In this document: positions 10,301 through 18,037 of the stretch, one piece after another
Position numbering within the stretch: position 1 is the first letter of the stretch
Layout: the number at the start of each line of letters is the position of its first letter
Assembly: GCA_003249255.1 (NCBI GenBank)
Contig: QKJP01000036.1
Location: 62,001 to 126,000, forward strand
DNA: 64,000 nt
From: Bacteroidales bacterium
Lineage (GTDB): Bacteria > Bacteroidota > Bacteroidia > Bacteroidales > Marinilabiliaceae
Reading direction: 5' to 3'
Notes under the pieces: model-generated
What the model was told of the DNA's origin: nothing
Databases searched by the model: none
The model's input: the letters and a program-made list of their open reading frames with translations, nothing else
Translations under genes and position numbers: made by a program

Positions 10301-10531
10301 AATGATAAGATAGATCTTGTGTTAATGGACATTAAAATGCCTGTTATGAATGGTTATGATGCCACTAAAGAAATTAAGAAAAGAAAACCTCATATCCCCA
10401 TCATAGCGGTTACTGCTTTTGCCTTAGAAGAAGAAAAAGAAATGGCATTTGAAGCCGGCTGTGACGATTATTTATCTAAACCCATTGATAATACTATGTT
10501 GCTTCGAAAACTTGACAGTTTTTTGAATTAA
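7376..10531 (+). CDS. Hybrid sensor histidine kinase (PAS x4, GAF, HisKA, HATPase, receiver)
   Basis: A 1051-residue cytoplasmic sensor with no membrane segment. Domains in order: PAS (about 18-125), PAS (about 140-250), PAS_3-type fold (about 268-385), GAF-like domain (about 400-545), PAS (about 555-670), dimerisation/phosphoacceptor helix with FLNNMSHEIRTPLNG (about 690-755), HATPase_c with DNAIKF, SDTGIGI and GGTGLGLSI (about 800-910), and a C-terminal receiver domain with the phosphoacceptor Asp in LVLMDIKMPVMNGY and the conserved Lys in SKPID. It should pass a signal from His to its own Asp and then to an unlinked HPt or regulator; no output gene is adjacent. A receiver fragment lies downstream. 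Confidence 0.93.
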   Translation: MAINKQLKKKNISSYFSPFDVLLQHAPDAIVICNSQGKIEYFNHGLLDLLAYSDHEIKALYLGHLDEFFGDSVNLQNECKLINEKGKQHRNSYLRAKTGESIPVTVCLSIQTYNGAEYLVMHARDITYEQEREVACVERKEKYQTFFETARDGAFVTSIEGKFEDCNTGMVELLGYASKEELLAKSVAEVYANPEERPQIIQKVIQEGYVNNHPLTGRKCDGTLINTLITLRALYNNKREVSGFCGTILNNNERFFAEKALHESYQMLETAEEMADMGSWQWVWKTNKMKLSNNALSIYGLKPEDNNAPIDEILSFFHSEDVDDFRLNMEKMLVEEKAGAFKYRIVRPDGEIRNIKGVGKLNFDNLGNITSIFGSIKDETNVVNNEKIIAARLRLFNYAEKHSLKELLQRILDEAEELTYSQNGFYHFIDEDQKTVSLQACSTNTWDLFRISKIENRYYPIQPSTDLGECLKQHKPLIRNDFQSLSSKLGLPEKPVAIGRELLVPVFQHSKIVAVLSVGNKSNDYNHQDKSVVSKLANLTWEIIERKKAQEKTVKLSIAVEQSPASTIITDEQGLIEYVNPKFSELTGYSLKESIGLLPNILNANIVDSVMYQDIWKTISAGNIWQGEFHNKKKNGDAYWENASIAPIKGENGDILNYIIVKEDITQKIKILTDLKVAKNKAEENDRLKSAFLNNMSHEIRTPLNGILGFTKLFLSPDSTPAQREDFSSIITQSSHQLLAIVSDILDIAKIETGQVKIKEEIVDLSLLCTEVYATQLTEATKKRISLEKEHSEICSEVSVLADKIILKKVLSYLLDNAIKFTLEGKVLLKCELRGDEILFSVSDTGIGIEKEKHESIFEHFRQAEVTNTRNYGGTGLGLSICRGLLKCMKGNIWLESEVNVGSTFYFTIPYKSAKGVEIKLEEVLTTVNNHTTTTILVAEDEQLNYLFLSEILQGEKYQVIHALNGKEAVDIIYANDKIDLVLMDIKMPVMNGYDATKEIKKRKPHIPIIAVTAFALEEEKEMAFEAGCDDYLSKPIDNTMLLRKLDSFLN

Positions 10532-10680
10532 GAGTGTTGGTCAAATACCGGTTGAGTATTCATATTAAGTTATTCCCTAACCACTAAAATCACTTTTCTC
10601 AATCACAAAAGTCACGAAAAACTACGAAAAAGTTGAAAATGAGCGAAGCTAAATGAGCGCCCTAATATTAAAGGGATATC

Positions 10681-10816
10681 GCTTTTAAGACAAGTTATAC
10701 AAGATTTTTTGTTAAAAAAATCATCCGAGTAAACCTGTCAATCAGGTAAATCCTGTCAAAATAAAATGTGGTTAAACTCTGTCTTTTACAAGATATGTTA
10801 AAGGCGAATCCCTGCC
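10681..10816 (+). repeat. Dispersed intergenic repeat, copy 1
   Basis: About 135 bases that recur in inverted orientation at 19458-19600. Shared segments include CTTTTAAGACAAG, AACCTGTCAATCAGGTAAAT, GTGGTTAAACTCTGTC and TACAAGATAT. CCTGTCAATCAGG forms a hairpin. No coding potential. Confidence 0.65.
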
Positions 10817-10878
10817 TAATATTACTTTTCGTGTGTTTTTGTGTTTTTCTTAGTTAAAAATAAATTGTTTTGTTTAAA

Positions 10879-11013
10879 AGTAATTTGCCTGTTTCGTCCA
10901 TGGCATTTGATTCGGACAAAGAAAATGCACTTGAGGCCGGCTGTGATGATTTTGTTGCGAAGCCCATTCAATCAGAGATACTTTTAAAGGAAATAGGGGA
11001 GTATTTGAAGTAA
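10879..11013 (+). pseudogene. Receiver-domain fragment, gene remnant
   Basis: In frame up to TAA 11011-11013, translation gives NLPV, then MAFDSDKENALEAGCDDF and VAKPIQSEILLKEIGEYLK. This is the last third of a response-regulator receiver domain, including the conserved Lys of the KP motif and the final helix. The upstream two thirds, with the phosphoacceptor Asp, are absent and are replaced by an intergenic repeat. It resembles the end of the hybrid kinase just upstream (EAGCDDYLSKPID) but is not identical, so it is either the tail of a deleted neighbouring kinase or a decayed tandem copy. A free 37-residue product from ATG 10900 is unlikely to fold. Confidence 0.7.
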
Positions 11014-11155
11014 ATAATGAAATCGTTGATTTAAATGTGTTGAGGTTTTTGGTGAGTTTCGCACTTGAAAATGAATGATTTATGTTTTCAGTAAGAGCTT
11101 TGGAAATAATTTTTGTAAACTCGCATTCATTTCTTGCTAATCTGTTTTTTAATTT

Positions 11156-12706
11156 ATGAAAGAAAACCCATCCCGTATAAGTCTCATTCTGATTATCGTC
11201 ATTGTTTTTCCAACCCTCTTTTTTTCAGGCTATGAATTAAATACGCTTAGTTCAAACGAAGCAGTTGTAGATTCCATTTATGCCAGCCAGTTAAAGAATT
11301 TAACGGTGTCTGTTAATCAGTATTCGGTCGATGTGCTTACCCGATGGGCTGATGAGTTTGATGACCTTAGTTTGATTGATAAAAGTGGGGAAGAGGATAG
11401 TATCTTTAAACTGTTAAGTTATCACCAAGCCGTTAGAGGTGTTTTTTATAATGATAAGCGCCAAGTGTCGAGAAGTTTTATAGATAGCGCTTATCAAGAG
11501 ATTTATTCAATCGATATTCAGACTTTAAACCACCAACTACTCAAAGAAGATTCTGTGATTAATAAGTTGGAGCAATACATCAACAATGGTTATCGTAAAA
11601 TACAGAAATTAGAAATCAATGATGAATTTGCTTCTTATTACCTATATGCGATAAAAACTAAAGATCGCCAAGTTAAAACTGCCGGATTAATTATTGATAA
11701 AAAGGCTTTTGTAACCGAAGTGTTAGCTCCAAAATTACAAAGCATGGCTCAGAGCCATTTTATTATTTCTGTGTTGGCGGGCAGTGAAGTTATTTTTTCA
11801 AATCATCAGGATTTTACCCAAGCAGGGAATGTTCGTTTGGCAGAATCACTTTGGCTCTTGGATAATTATCAAATAGGGGTTCAGATCCTTAATGATCCGG
11901 TTGAACAAATGATCAAGAAAAGAACTCGCTCCAACATTATCATGATCATCATTATGGATGTGATTTTATTGTTAGGAGCTTTTTTTATTTACCGTTCATT
12001 GCGTCAACAGTTAAAGTTGGCTCAATTAAAATCAGAATTTATATCCAATGTATCGCATGAATTAAAAACACCACTGGCCTTAATAAGCATGTATTCCGAA
12101 ACCCTTCAAATGAACCGCATTCCCACAGAAGAAAAAAAGATGGAATATTTTGGGGTGATCAATAAAGAGGCACAACGATTGATGCGCATGGTTACTAAGA
12201 TTTTGAATTTTTCGAAAATGGAAAGCGGTATGCGAACTTTTACCTTCGTAGAAACAGATCTAAACGACATCGTACATCGAGTGATTGGCACTTATAAATA
12301 CCACTTTAAAAATGCCGGTTTTGAGTATTCGGTAGATTACGATTACGAATTGCCTTTTATCAGTGCAGATGAAGAAGCCGTAGCTGATGCCATTTCTAAC
12401 TTAATTGATAACGGTATCAAGTACAGCAAGGAAACTAAAAAGATTGAGATAAAAACCGGTATTAGAAACGATAAAGTATTTGTGGCAGTTAAAGATTATG
12501 GTATTGGCATCAAAGAAAAGGCACAAAAGCATGTATTTGATAAATTTTATCGTGTGACCGATGGAAATCTTGCTTTACACGCCAAAGGTTCCGGCATTGG
12601 GCTTAATATTGTAAAAACGGTCATTACTGCCCATCATGGTAATGTCAAGTTAGATAGTAAATTTGGGGAAGGAAGTACGTTTACGCTGTTGTTTCCGGAA
12701 GCATAA
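11156..12706 (+). CDS. Membrane-bound sensor histidine kinase
   Basis: The 516-residue protein has an N-terminal membrane helix (about 10-28), a roughly 230-residue extracytoplasmic sensor region, and a second helix (about 261-281, SNIIMIIIMDVILLLGAFFI). There is no clear HAMP domain. The kinase core has the phosphoacceptor His in FISNVSHELKTPLA (about 296-309), then HATPase_c with an N-box near LIDNGIKYS, KDYGIGIKEK as G1, and KGSGIGLNIV as G2. It is followed 341 bases later by an OmpR-type response regulator on the same strand, its likely partner. The spacer between them carries REP-like palindromes rather than a tight operon junction. The ligand is unknown. Confidence 0.9.
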   Translation: MKENPSRISLILIIVIVFPTLFFSGYELNTLSSNEAVVDSIYASQLKNLTVSVNQYSVDVLTRWADEFDDLSLIDKSGEEDSIFKLLSYHQAVRGVFYNDKRQVSRSFIDSAYQEIYSIDIQTLNHQLLKEDSVINKLEQYINNGYRKIQKLEINDEFASYYLYAIKTKDRQVKTAGLIIDKKAFVTEVLAPKLQSMAQSHFIISVLAGSEVIFSNHQDFTQAGNVRLAESLWLLDNYQIGVQILNDPVEQMIKKRTRSNIIMIIIMDVILLLGAFFIYRSLRQQLKLAQLKSEFISNVSHELKTPLALISMYSETLQMNRIPTEEKKMEYFGVINKEAQRLMRMVTKILNFSKMESGMRTFTFVETDLNDIVHRVIGTYKYHFKNAGFEYSVDYDYELPFISADEEAVADAISNLIDNGIKYSKETKKIEIKTGIRNDKVFVAVKDYGIGIKEKAQKHVFDKFYRVTDGNLALHAKGSGIGLNIVKTVITAHHGNVKLDSKFGEGSTFTLLFPEA

Positions 12707-12888
12707 ATAATAGGTAGTAGGCAGAAGTGTTAAATGTGCTGAAGTGTTAATGAGAAAATGTGCTAAATTAAATTGCTTATTATTCGATATTTACTTTTGG
12801 TGCAGAACACAATATCTAAACAACAAATCATACTTGTTAGGTAGAAGTGAAAAGAGTTTTAGTCAGAATAGACAGTAGTAAAAATAAG

Positions 12889-12977
12889 CCCCAACGGGGT
12901 GAAATATATTAGCATAGGGCGTAGCCCTATGAAAAAACGTAATGTAAATCAAGCCCTGTAGGGGCGATATAATATAC
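12889..12977. repeat. REP-like palindromes between kinase and regulator genes
   Basis: The spacer contains GCCCCAACGGGG, CATAGGGCGTAGCCCTATG and AGCCCTGTAGGGGC, three short GC-rich palindromes in an AT-rich setting, each followed by a GAAATATA/GATATAATATA-like tail. This is the form of Bacteroidota REP sequences. No transposase of the REP-associated type is in the window. Confidence 0.6.
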
Positions 12978-12990
12978 ACAATGTAAATCA

Positions 12991-13042
12991 CTCCGAACTT
13001 CCCGCGATGGCTATCGCGGCTGCGAACTCCGGACTTTTTTTA
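12991..13042 (+). promoter_or_regulatory. Hairpin plus T-tract directly before the response regulator start
   Basis: CCGCGAT GGCT ATCGCGG (13002-13019) is nested in a weaker TCCG/CGGA stem and followed by a T8 run ending about five bases before the ATG at 13048. The layout is that of an intrinsic terminator placed in the leader of the regulator gene. It may be a REP-type insertion that attenuates expression; function is inferred only. Confidence 0.45.
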
Positions 13043-13047
13043 AAAAA

Positions 13048-13746
13048 ATGAACAAACAAAAAATTCTTGTAGTTGAAGATGAACCGGCCATGCTAAACGG
13101 TTTAAAAGATAATTTAGAATTTGAAGGTTACGAAGTAGATACTGCTCCTGAAGGTCAGGAAGGTTTAAATAAAATATTAAACAACCGGTATCATCTGGTA
13201 TTATTAGATGTGATGTTGCCTAATATTTCGGGTTTTGACATCTGTAAAAAAGTACGTCAAGAAGGCATTGAAACACCCATCATTTTCTTAACTGCCAGAG
13301 GGGAAGAAATAGATAAAGTATTAGGTCTTGAATTTGGAGCTGATGATTATGTTACAAAGCCATTTAGCTTGCGCGAATTATTGGCGCGTATCAAAGTCAT
13401 CATTCGCCGCACAGGAAATACCACAACTGTAAGCAATGATAACTTTACTATCATTGGAAATCTTAAAGTAAATTTCTCAAACTATGAAGCCTTTGTGCAA
13501 GGCCAAGCTGTAAAGATGTCCTTCAAAGAGTATGAAATCTTACATTATCTGTGGCAAAATCGTAATGACATGGTAAACCGTCATGATATCTTGGATAACG
13601 TATGGGGTGAAGATTACCAACCCACCTCACGAACAGTCGATAACTTTATCGTTCGCCTTCGTCACAAAATTGAAGACAATCCAAGCGATGCGAAGATTAT
13701 TATAACGGTGCATGGAGTGGGGTATAAATTAGTGTTTAATGATTAA
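13048..13746 (+). CDS. OmpR/PhoB-family response regulator
   Basis: A 232-residue two-domain regulator. The receiver domain (1-120) has the acidic pair in LVVEDEPAM, the phosphoacceptor Asp54 in VLLDVMLP, the Thr/Ala pair in IIFLTARGEE and the Lys in YVTKPFS. The winged-helix trans_reg_C domain (about 135-230) has MSFKEYEILHYLWQNR, and the recognition helix region RTVDNFIVRLRHKIEDNP ends in a GVGYKLVF hairpin. It is the likely partner of the histidine kinase upstream. The next gene on the same strand, 174 bases away, has phased TGACA repeats in its promoter region, so it is a candidate target. A hairpin with a T-run lies immediately before the start codon. Confidence 0.93.
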   Translation: MNKQKILVVEDEPAMLNGLKDNLEFEGYEVDTAPEGQEGLNKILNNRYHLVLLDVMLPNISGFDICKKVRQEGIETPIIFLTARGEEIDKVLGLEFGADDYVTKPFSLRELLARIKVIIRRTGNTTTVSNDNFTIIGNLKVNFSNYEAFVQGQAVKMSFKEYEILHYLWQNRNDMVNRHDILDNVWGEDYQPTSRTVDNFIVRLRHKIEDNPSDAKIIITVHGVGYKLVFND

Positions 13747-13810
13747 TGTTCAATTATTAATGAATTTAATACATTAACAATTAACAATTAAACATTGATA
13801 ATTGCATTTG

Positions 13811-13846
13811 TGACAACTTATGACATACTATCATTTATATTTGACA
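13811..13846 (+). promoter_or_regulatory. Phased TGACA direct repeats (candidate response-regulator box)
   Basis: TGACA occurs at 13811-13815, 13821-13825 and 13842-13846, spaced 10 and 21 bases, on one face of the helix. An inverted pair ACTATCA/TGATAGT (13827-13833, 13852-13858) overlaps them. OmpR-family regulators usually bind tandem direct repeats with about one helical turn spacing. The box lies just upstream of a -7 element and just downstream of an OmpR-family gene. Binding is inferred. Confidence 0.45.
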
Positions 13847-13874
13847 CTTGGTGATAGTGCGCGCGGTACTTTTG
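13840..13874 (+). promoter_or_regulatory. Bacteroidota-type promoter of the first GH2-like gene
   Basis: TTTG at 13840-13843 and TACTTTTG at 13867-13874 (consensus TAnnTTTG) with a 23-base spacer. Transcription would start near 13880, leaving a leader of about 40 bases before ATG 13921. A second -7-like match, TATATTTG, lies at 13836-13843. Confidence 0.5.
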
Positions 13875-13920
13875 AATTGTTATTAACATCGTTTTACTAA
13901 TGATTCAAAAAAGTTAAATC

Positions 13921-14985
13921 ATGAAAAAGTCAATTTCACATATCATTTCTAAAGCTCTTGTAGCCTTCGTTTTCTTGTTCACAGTAAGTGCATTTTGTAA
14001 GGCTGAGAATTTATATACCATTCATGATCTGGAAGGGCGTTGGAAATTTTCCATCGGAGATGATCCTGAGTGGGCCAAACCCGGTTTTGATGATAGTGAT
14101 TGGGAGAATATTGGAGTTCCAGGTGCATGGGAATATCAGGGCTTTGGAAACTACAACGGATATGCCTGGTATCGTAAAACATTTAAACTCTATTATAACA
14201 TCGATCGCGATTGGGTAGTGTTATCCTTAGGATTAATTGACGATGCCGATGAGGTGTATTTAAACGGCCATTTAGTAGGTAGCATGGGGGGAATGCAAGA
14301 GCATCCTGAAACTGCCTATAATATTCAGCGCAATTATCCCATTCCGGTTTCTTTATTAAATACAGATGGTGAAAATACCATTGCAGTTCGTGTTTATGAC
14401 TTTCATCAATTAGGAGGAATATATTCAGGAGATATAGGTTTGTATTACGACAGGGAATACAAGTTTATTGATTACGATTTATCCGGTAAATGGAAGTTAG
14501 AGTTGTTAGATGATTTAAATGCTGTTTTAAAAGCTAAATATCCATCAAAAACTAAAGAAGTTTTTGTACCGGCTTATTGGGAATCTCAAGGTTTTAATGG
14601 TTATGATGGAAAAGCGCAATATACCAAAGAGTTCAATTTAAATGGAGAACTGCTAAATGATAAACTCTTTCTTGTGCTCGGGCACATAGACGATATTGAA
14701 AAAATCTATATCAATGGAAAAAAAATAGGATCGGTTTATGATCTGGATCGAAATCAAAACAGACCTTTGTACCAGATTTTTAGAGTCTATGAAATACCCG
14801 AAGGTATATTAAAAATGAATGGCAAAAACATCTTGACGGTGGAGGTGTATGATAGAGGCGGCCCTGGTGGTATTTTTAAAGGTCCCATAGGTATCAGTAC
14901 TCAGTTTAATGCTGAAATTCTAATGGATGAAAACCGCGAGTACAATAGTTTTTGGGAGTATTTTTATCACGAATGGATTAAATAG
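13921..14985 (+). CDS. Exported protein with two GH2-type jelly-roll (sugar-binding) domains, first twin
   Basis: The 354-residue protein has an N-terminal signal peptide (about 1-27). Two copies of the beta-sandwich found at the N-terminus of GH2 beta-galactosidases follow, about 30-178 and 185-335. Each copy shows LxGxWKF/L, a VPG/VPAxWExQGF motif, YNGYAWYRKTF or YDGKAQYTKEF, xxIDDxDEVYLNGH or IDDIEKIYINGK, NTIAVRVYD or NILTVEVYD, and a closing GGIYSGDIG or GGIFKGPIG. The Ig-like and TIM-barrel catalytic domains of GH2 are absent, so it is probably a carbohydrate-binding or structural protein rather than an enzyme. A close paralogue follows. It lies directly behind a two-component system and may be its target. 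Confidence 0.82.
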   Translation: MKKSISHIISKALVAFVFLFTVSAFCKAENLYTIHDLEGRWKFSIGDDPEWAKPGFDDSDWENIGVPGAWEYQGFGNYNGYAWYRKTFKLYYNIDRDWVVLSLGLIDDADEVYLNGHLVGSMGGMQEHPETAYNIQRNYPIPVSLLNTDGENTIAVRVYDFHQLGGIYSGDIGLYYDREYKFIDYDLSGKWKLELLDDLNAVLKAKYPSKTKEVFVPAYWESQGFNGYDGKAQYTKEFNLNGELLNDKLFLVLGHIDDIEKIYINGKKIGSVYDLDRNQNRPLYQIFRVYEIPEGILKMNGKNILTVEVYDRGGPGGIFKGPIGISTQFNAEILMDENREYNSFWEYFYHEWIK

Positions 14986-15212
14986 AAAGAAGTTTTTAAT
15001 GTGCTAATTAGCGAATGAATCAATGTGCAAATTAAGTCTTCATTATTTAAAGATTAGCAATTGCGAAAAGCACACTATTTGACTAGTTAATTGTAAAATG
15101 TCAGGTGGAAGATTGATAGGGTTTTGGTCAATGGGTCAATAGGTTGGTAGTTATTAGGTTGTTAGGATTTTGGGTCAATGATCACTAGGATATTAAAAAA
15201 CAGGGAGGAGAG

Positions 15213-16250
15213 ATGAGGAGTTTTAAAATTATCATAGTATTTGTTTTTCAGCTTTTAGGAGTAGGAAATATTGTGGCTCAGGATCTTGAAAAAGTGATTG
15301 ATCTAAAAGGCTATTGGAAATTCTCCATCGGTGATCAGTACCATTGGAAGGAACCTTCCTTCGACGACACTAATTGGGATAAAATACAAGTACCCGGCGC
15401 CTGGGAGAATCAAGGTTTTTATGGTTATGATGGTTTTGCCTGGTATCGCCATACTTTTTTCTTGGATGAGTCTTACCGTAACTTTCCTTTATACCTCGAA
15501 TTAGGGATGGTTGATGATGTGGATGAAGTCTTTTTTAATGGTCAAAAAATAGGCGGTAAAGGTTCATTGCCTCCAAAATTTTCAACGGCTTACAATGTTC
15601 AGCGTAAATACCGTATACCTAACGAATTATTAAAAGCTTCCGGAAGAAATACCATTGCAGTAAGGGTTTACGACGATTGGAGTGCCGGAGGTATCTTACA
15701 AGGTGACATTGGTATTTTTGCCAATACTAATGCCATGGCTTTAGATGTTAATTTAGAAGGTGCCTGGAAATTTAAATTAGGAGATGTGAATCCATCCACT
15801 ATAGCCACATTAGATACTCGTAGTTGGCGCGAAATAGTGGTTCCCTCTGCATGGGAAGATCAAGGCTATAAAAACTACGATGGCTATGCTTGTTATGCAA
15901 AAACTTTCAAATTGAGTAATGAGCTAAACGGTAAAGATGTAGTACTGTTATTGGGTAAAATTGACGATTTTGATCAGGTCTACATCAATGGGAAATTAAT
16001 TGCCCAGCATGGTCAATGGCGAGAAGATGTTAAGGAAGGAACAACTTATTATAACGAGTTAAGAGGCTATTACCTCCCTAAAGGAGTCTTAAACCATAAT
16101 GGTACTAACAGCCTCGTTGTACGCGTCAATGATATTGGTGGAACAGGAGGTATTTATTATGGCGAAATTGGCTTAATCAGCCAGAAAAAATACCGTGAAC
16201 ATTGGCATCGCAAAAGAGATAAGTCTTTTAGTATAGAGATTAGTTTTTAA
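15213..16250 (+). CDS. Exported protein with two GH2-type jelly-roll domains, second twin
   Basis: The 345-residue paralogue of the preceding gene has the same plan: signal peptide (about 1-22), a first jelly-roll (about 26-172, with LKGYWKFSIGD, VPGAWENQGFYGYDGFAWY, DVDEVFFNGQK, NTIAVRVYDD) and a second (about 178-330, with LEGAWKFKLGD, VPSAWEDQGYKNYDGYACY, DFDQVYINGK, NSLVVRVND). No GH2 catalytic residues are present. The gap to the first twin is 227 bases and contains low-complexity GGTTGGTAG/TTAGGTTGTTAGG-type intergenic sequence. The next gene starts 17 bases downstream, so this gene probably leads an operon of small exported proteins. Confidence 0.82.
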   Translation: MRSFKIIIVFVFQLLGVGNIVAQDLEKVIDLKGYWKFSIGDQYHWKEPSFDDTNWDKIQVPGAWENQGFYGYDGFAWYRHTFFLDESYRNFPLYLELGMVDDVDEVFFNGQKIGGKGSLPPKFSTAYNVQRKYRIPNELLKASGRNTIAVRVYDDWSAGGILQGDIGIFANTNAMALDVNLEGAWKFKLGDVNPSTIATLDTRSWREIVVPSAWEDQGYKNYDGYACYAKTFKLSNELNGKDVVLLLGKIDDFDQVYINGKLIAQHGQWREDVKEGTTYYNELRGYYLPKGVLNHNGTNSLVVRVNDIGGTGGIYYGEIGLISQKKYREHWHRKRDKSFSIEISF

Positions 16251-16267
16251 AGACAGTCGAAAGGTAA

Positions 16268-16705
16268 ATGATGATGAAAAAATTATGTAGAACAATTATT
16301 GCTGGACTTTTAGCCACTTCACTTTTTGCAAATACAGGGTTGTTTCAAGAGAATGAAAGTAAGCTTTCTTTACATCAAGAATTCAGATCTTTTTTTAAGT
16401 CATTTTCCAACGATAGTTTATTCCAGAAAGAAAGTCTGGCAGCTACTATTCAATACTACTCAGACAATGAATATGGTGAATTAGAATTGACTTCGTACAG
16501 TAAAAATGAATTTTCATTTATGGATTTTAAAGAAGACAGTTTGGCTTATAAGAGAGAGTTTGACAAGTATAGAGTAGATATGGAATTAGAAAAGGATTCT
16601 GTGAATTATATTCAAACCGGAATTGATAATGGAATTAATATTATTTATGTATTTAAGAAGTTGGATAAGTGGTATTTAACTGCGATTTTTGATTATTCGC
16701 ATTGA
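16268..16705 (+). CDS. Small exported protein, possibly DUF4348-like
   Basis: The 145-residue protein has a signal peptide (about 1-23, ending near ATSLFA). The mature part starts with FRSFFKSFSNDSLFQKESL and ends with IIYVFKKLDKWYLTAIFDYS. The pattern of a short FxxFxxxFxxDxxFQ helix followed by a beta-rich body ending in a K-W-L strand recalls DUF4348-type NTF2-like exported proteins of Bacteroidota; this is a tentative resemblance. It begins with three consecutive ATG codons. It is 17 bases behind the second GH2-like gene and just ahead of the ankyrin gene, so it probably belongs to the same transcript. Confidence 0.65.
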   Translation: MMMKKLCRTIIAGLLATSLFANTGLFQENESKLSLHQEFRSFFKSFSNDSLFQKESLAATIQYYSDNEYGELELTSYSKNEFSFMDFKEDSLAYKREFDKYRVDMELEKDSVNYIQTGIDNGINIIYVFKKLDKWYLTAIFDYSH

Positions 16706-16764
16706 CATTCTATAAAGTATTGAATTCGCTTTTTACTTTTAAAATTGTAATAATCCCTAACAAA

Positions 16765-17424
16765 ATGTTGAAGAAGTTATTTTTAGTTTTTAGTACACTG
16801 TTTTTTGTGTCAGTTGTTTATGGCCAAACTTCAACAGTGAAGTCATTAATTGATCAACAGGACTTCGAGCGTTTAGAAAGTTATATTCATAAGTCCGGAT
16901 TAAATCATTATCCAATTAACGTTTCTGAATATGAAAATTATAGTCTCTTGGGCTATGCCATCAAAGCTGAAAAAGAAGAGGTAATAGATTATCTTCTAAA
17001 AATTGATTCTATTGACGTATAAAATGGTTATGGGGATGAATTTTACCTGTATAATTGTGCTTTAGTATGTGTAGAAACAGGTTCTCTTTCCTTATTAAAA
17101 GAGTTGTGTCTCAGAGGGGCTATCATTGATCAATCTTATGGTGAACATGGCTTTACTTGTTTATATGCGGCAGTAAAGTCTGGAAATGTAGAGATGTGCA
17201 AATATCTATTGGAAAACAAGGTTAATCCCAATCCTATTATGGATATCTATGAGGAGGCTTATCATTTTGTACCTTTAATAGAAGCTGTTGAAAAAGAAAA
17301 TGTTGAAATTATTAAACTCTTATTGGATTATAATGCAGATCCATCCTTTGTTAGTATCGATGATGTAAGTGACGAATATTTGATTTCAAAAAATCCAGAA
17401 CTAAAAGCTAAATTTAATGAATAA
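16765..17424 (+). pseudogene. Exported ankyrin-repeat protein interrupted by an in-frame TAA
   Basis: The best start is ATG 16765, which gives a signal peptide (MLKKLFLVFSTLFFVSVVYG) and ankyrin-like repeats. A TAA at 17020-17022 interrupts the frame after LLKIDSIDV. The same frame continues directly with NGYGDEFYLYNCALVCVETG, then LLKELCLRGAII, GFTCLYAAVKSGNVEMCKYL and PLIEAVEKENVEIIKLLLDY, ending at 17424. These are further ankyrin helices in the correct register, so the ancestral protein was about 219 residues. The broken half overlaps the next gene by eight bases. A single substitution (for example CAA or AAA to TAA) explains the disruption. Read-through or sequencing error remain possible. 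Confidence 0.75.
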
Positions 17425-18022
17425 GATTTTCTTAATGCTTCTTATTGCCTGTATTCCTGCATTAACGAGTTCACAAAATAAAGCTGTCTTTGATCAATTT
17501 TTATCCACCATTCCAGAGTTTAAATATCCATTAGATACAAGAGATTTTGAGCATTTACTTGAAAAAGATGGAGAAGAAGATGAGTATACCTATAGTATCA
17601 ATGAAGATAAACTAAAAGACTATACCATTTATAAATCTCATAGTTTTGGAATTGGTAGTCTGAATGAAAAATTTGATTTCGATACCGATGGGTTGGCCTT
17701 TAAGATACCTTTAGCCTATAAACACAATCCAAACTATACGGTAGTTGTGTTTTTATACGATGAGTATAAGGATTTTGATAATATTTGTATCGGAGTTGTA
17801 CTCTATACAAGAGACGGCTTGTTGTTATATGAAGATGAAAATAAAAGTCTTATTCAATGTCAATCAGCCTCGTATATGGATGAAGATTATGCCCGTTTCT
17901 ATTCTATTCTAAAAGATACCCAAACCATTATACATTATGGGGATGGCACTTATGGTCCCTATAAATCAAAGTGTGTAATATCATTAGAAGGAGTAGAGTT
18001 TCAAGAATTAAATGTAGAATAG
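17417..18022 (+). CDS. Small exported protein, 201 residues
   Basis: A signal peptide (about 1-19, LMLLIACIPALTSS) precedes a mature part beginning KAVFDQFLSTIPEFKYPLD. That opening is similar to the start of the next gene's mature product (FQSFLSKLPKLEFPID), so the two are probably distant paralogues with a shared N-terminal fold. The rest is acidic and Tyr-rich. The start overlaps the end of the ankyrin gene by eight bases, indicating coupled translation. No function can be assigned. Confidence 0.7.
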   Translation: MNKIFLMLLIACIPALTSSQNKAVFDQFLSTIPEFKYPLDTRDFEHLLEKDGEEDEYTYSINEDKLKDYTIYKSHSFGIGSLNEKFDFDTDGLAFKIPLAYKHNPNYTVVVFLYDEYKDFDNICIGVVLYTRDGLLLYEDENKSLIQCQSASYMDEDYARFYSILKDTQTIIHYGDGTYGPYKSKCVISLEGVEFQELNVE

Positions 18023-18037
18023 CTAATTGTTTTGAAT

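Noticed and set aside
13921-16250. Annotation of the twins as beta-galactosidases
   Set aside because: Only the N-terminal jelly-roll domains are present; the GH2 catalytic TIM barrel and its acid/base and nucleophile Glu residues are missing.
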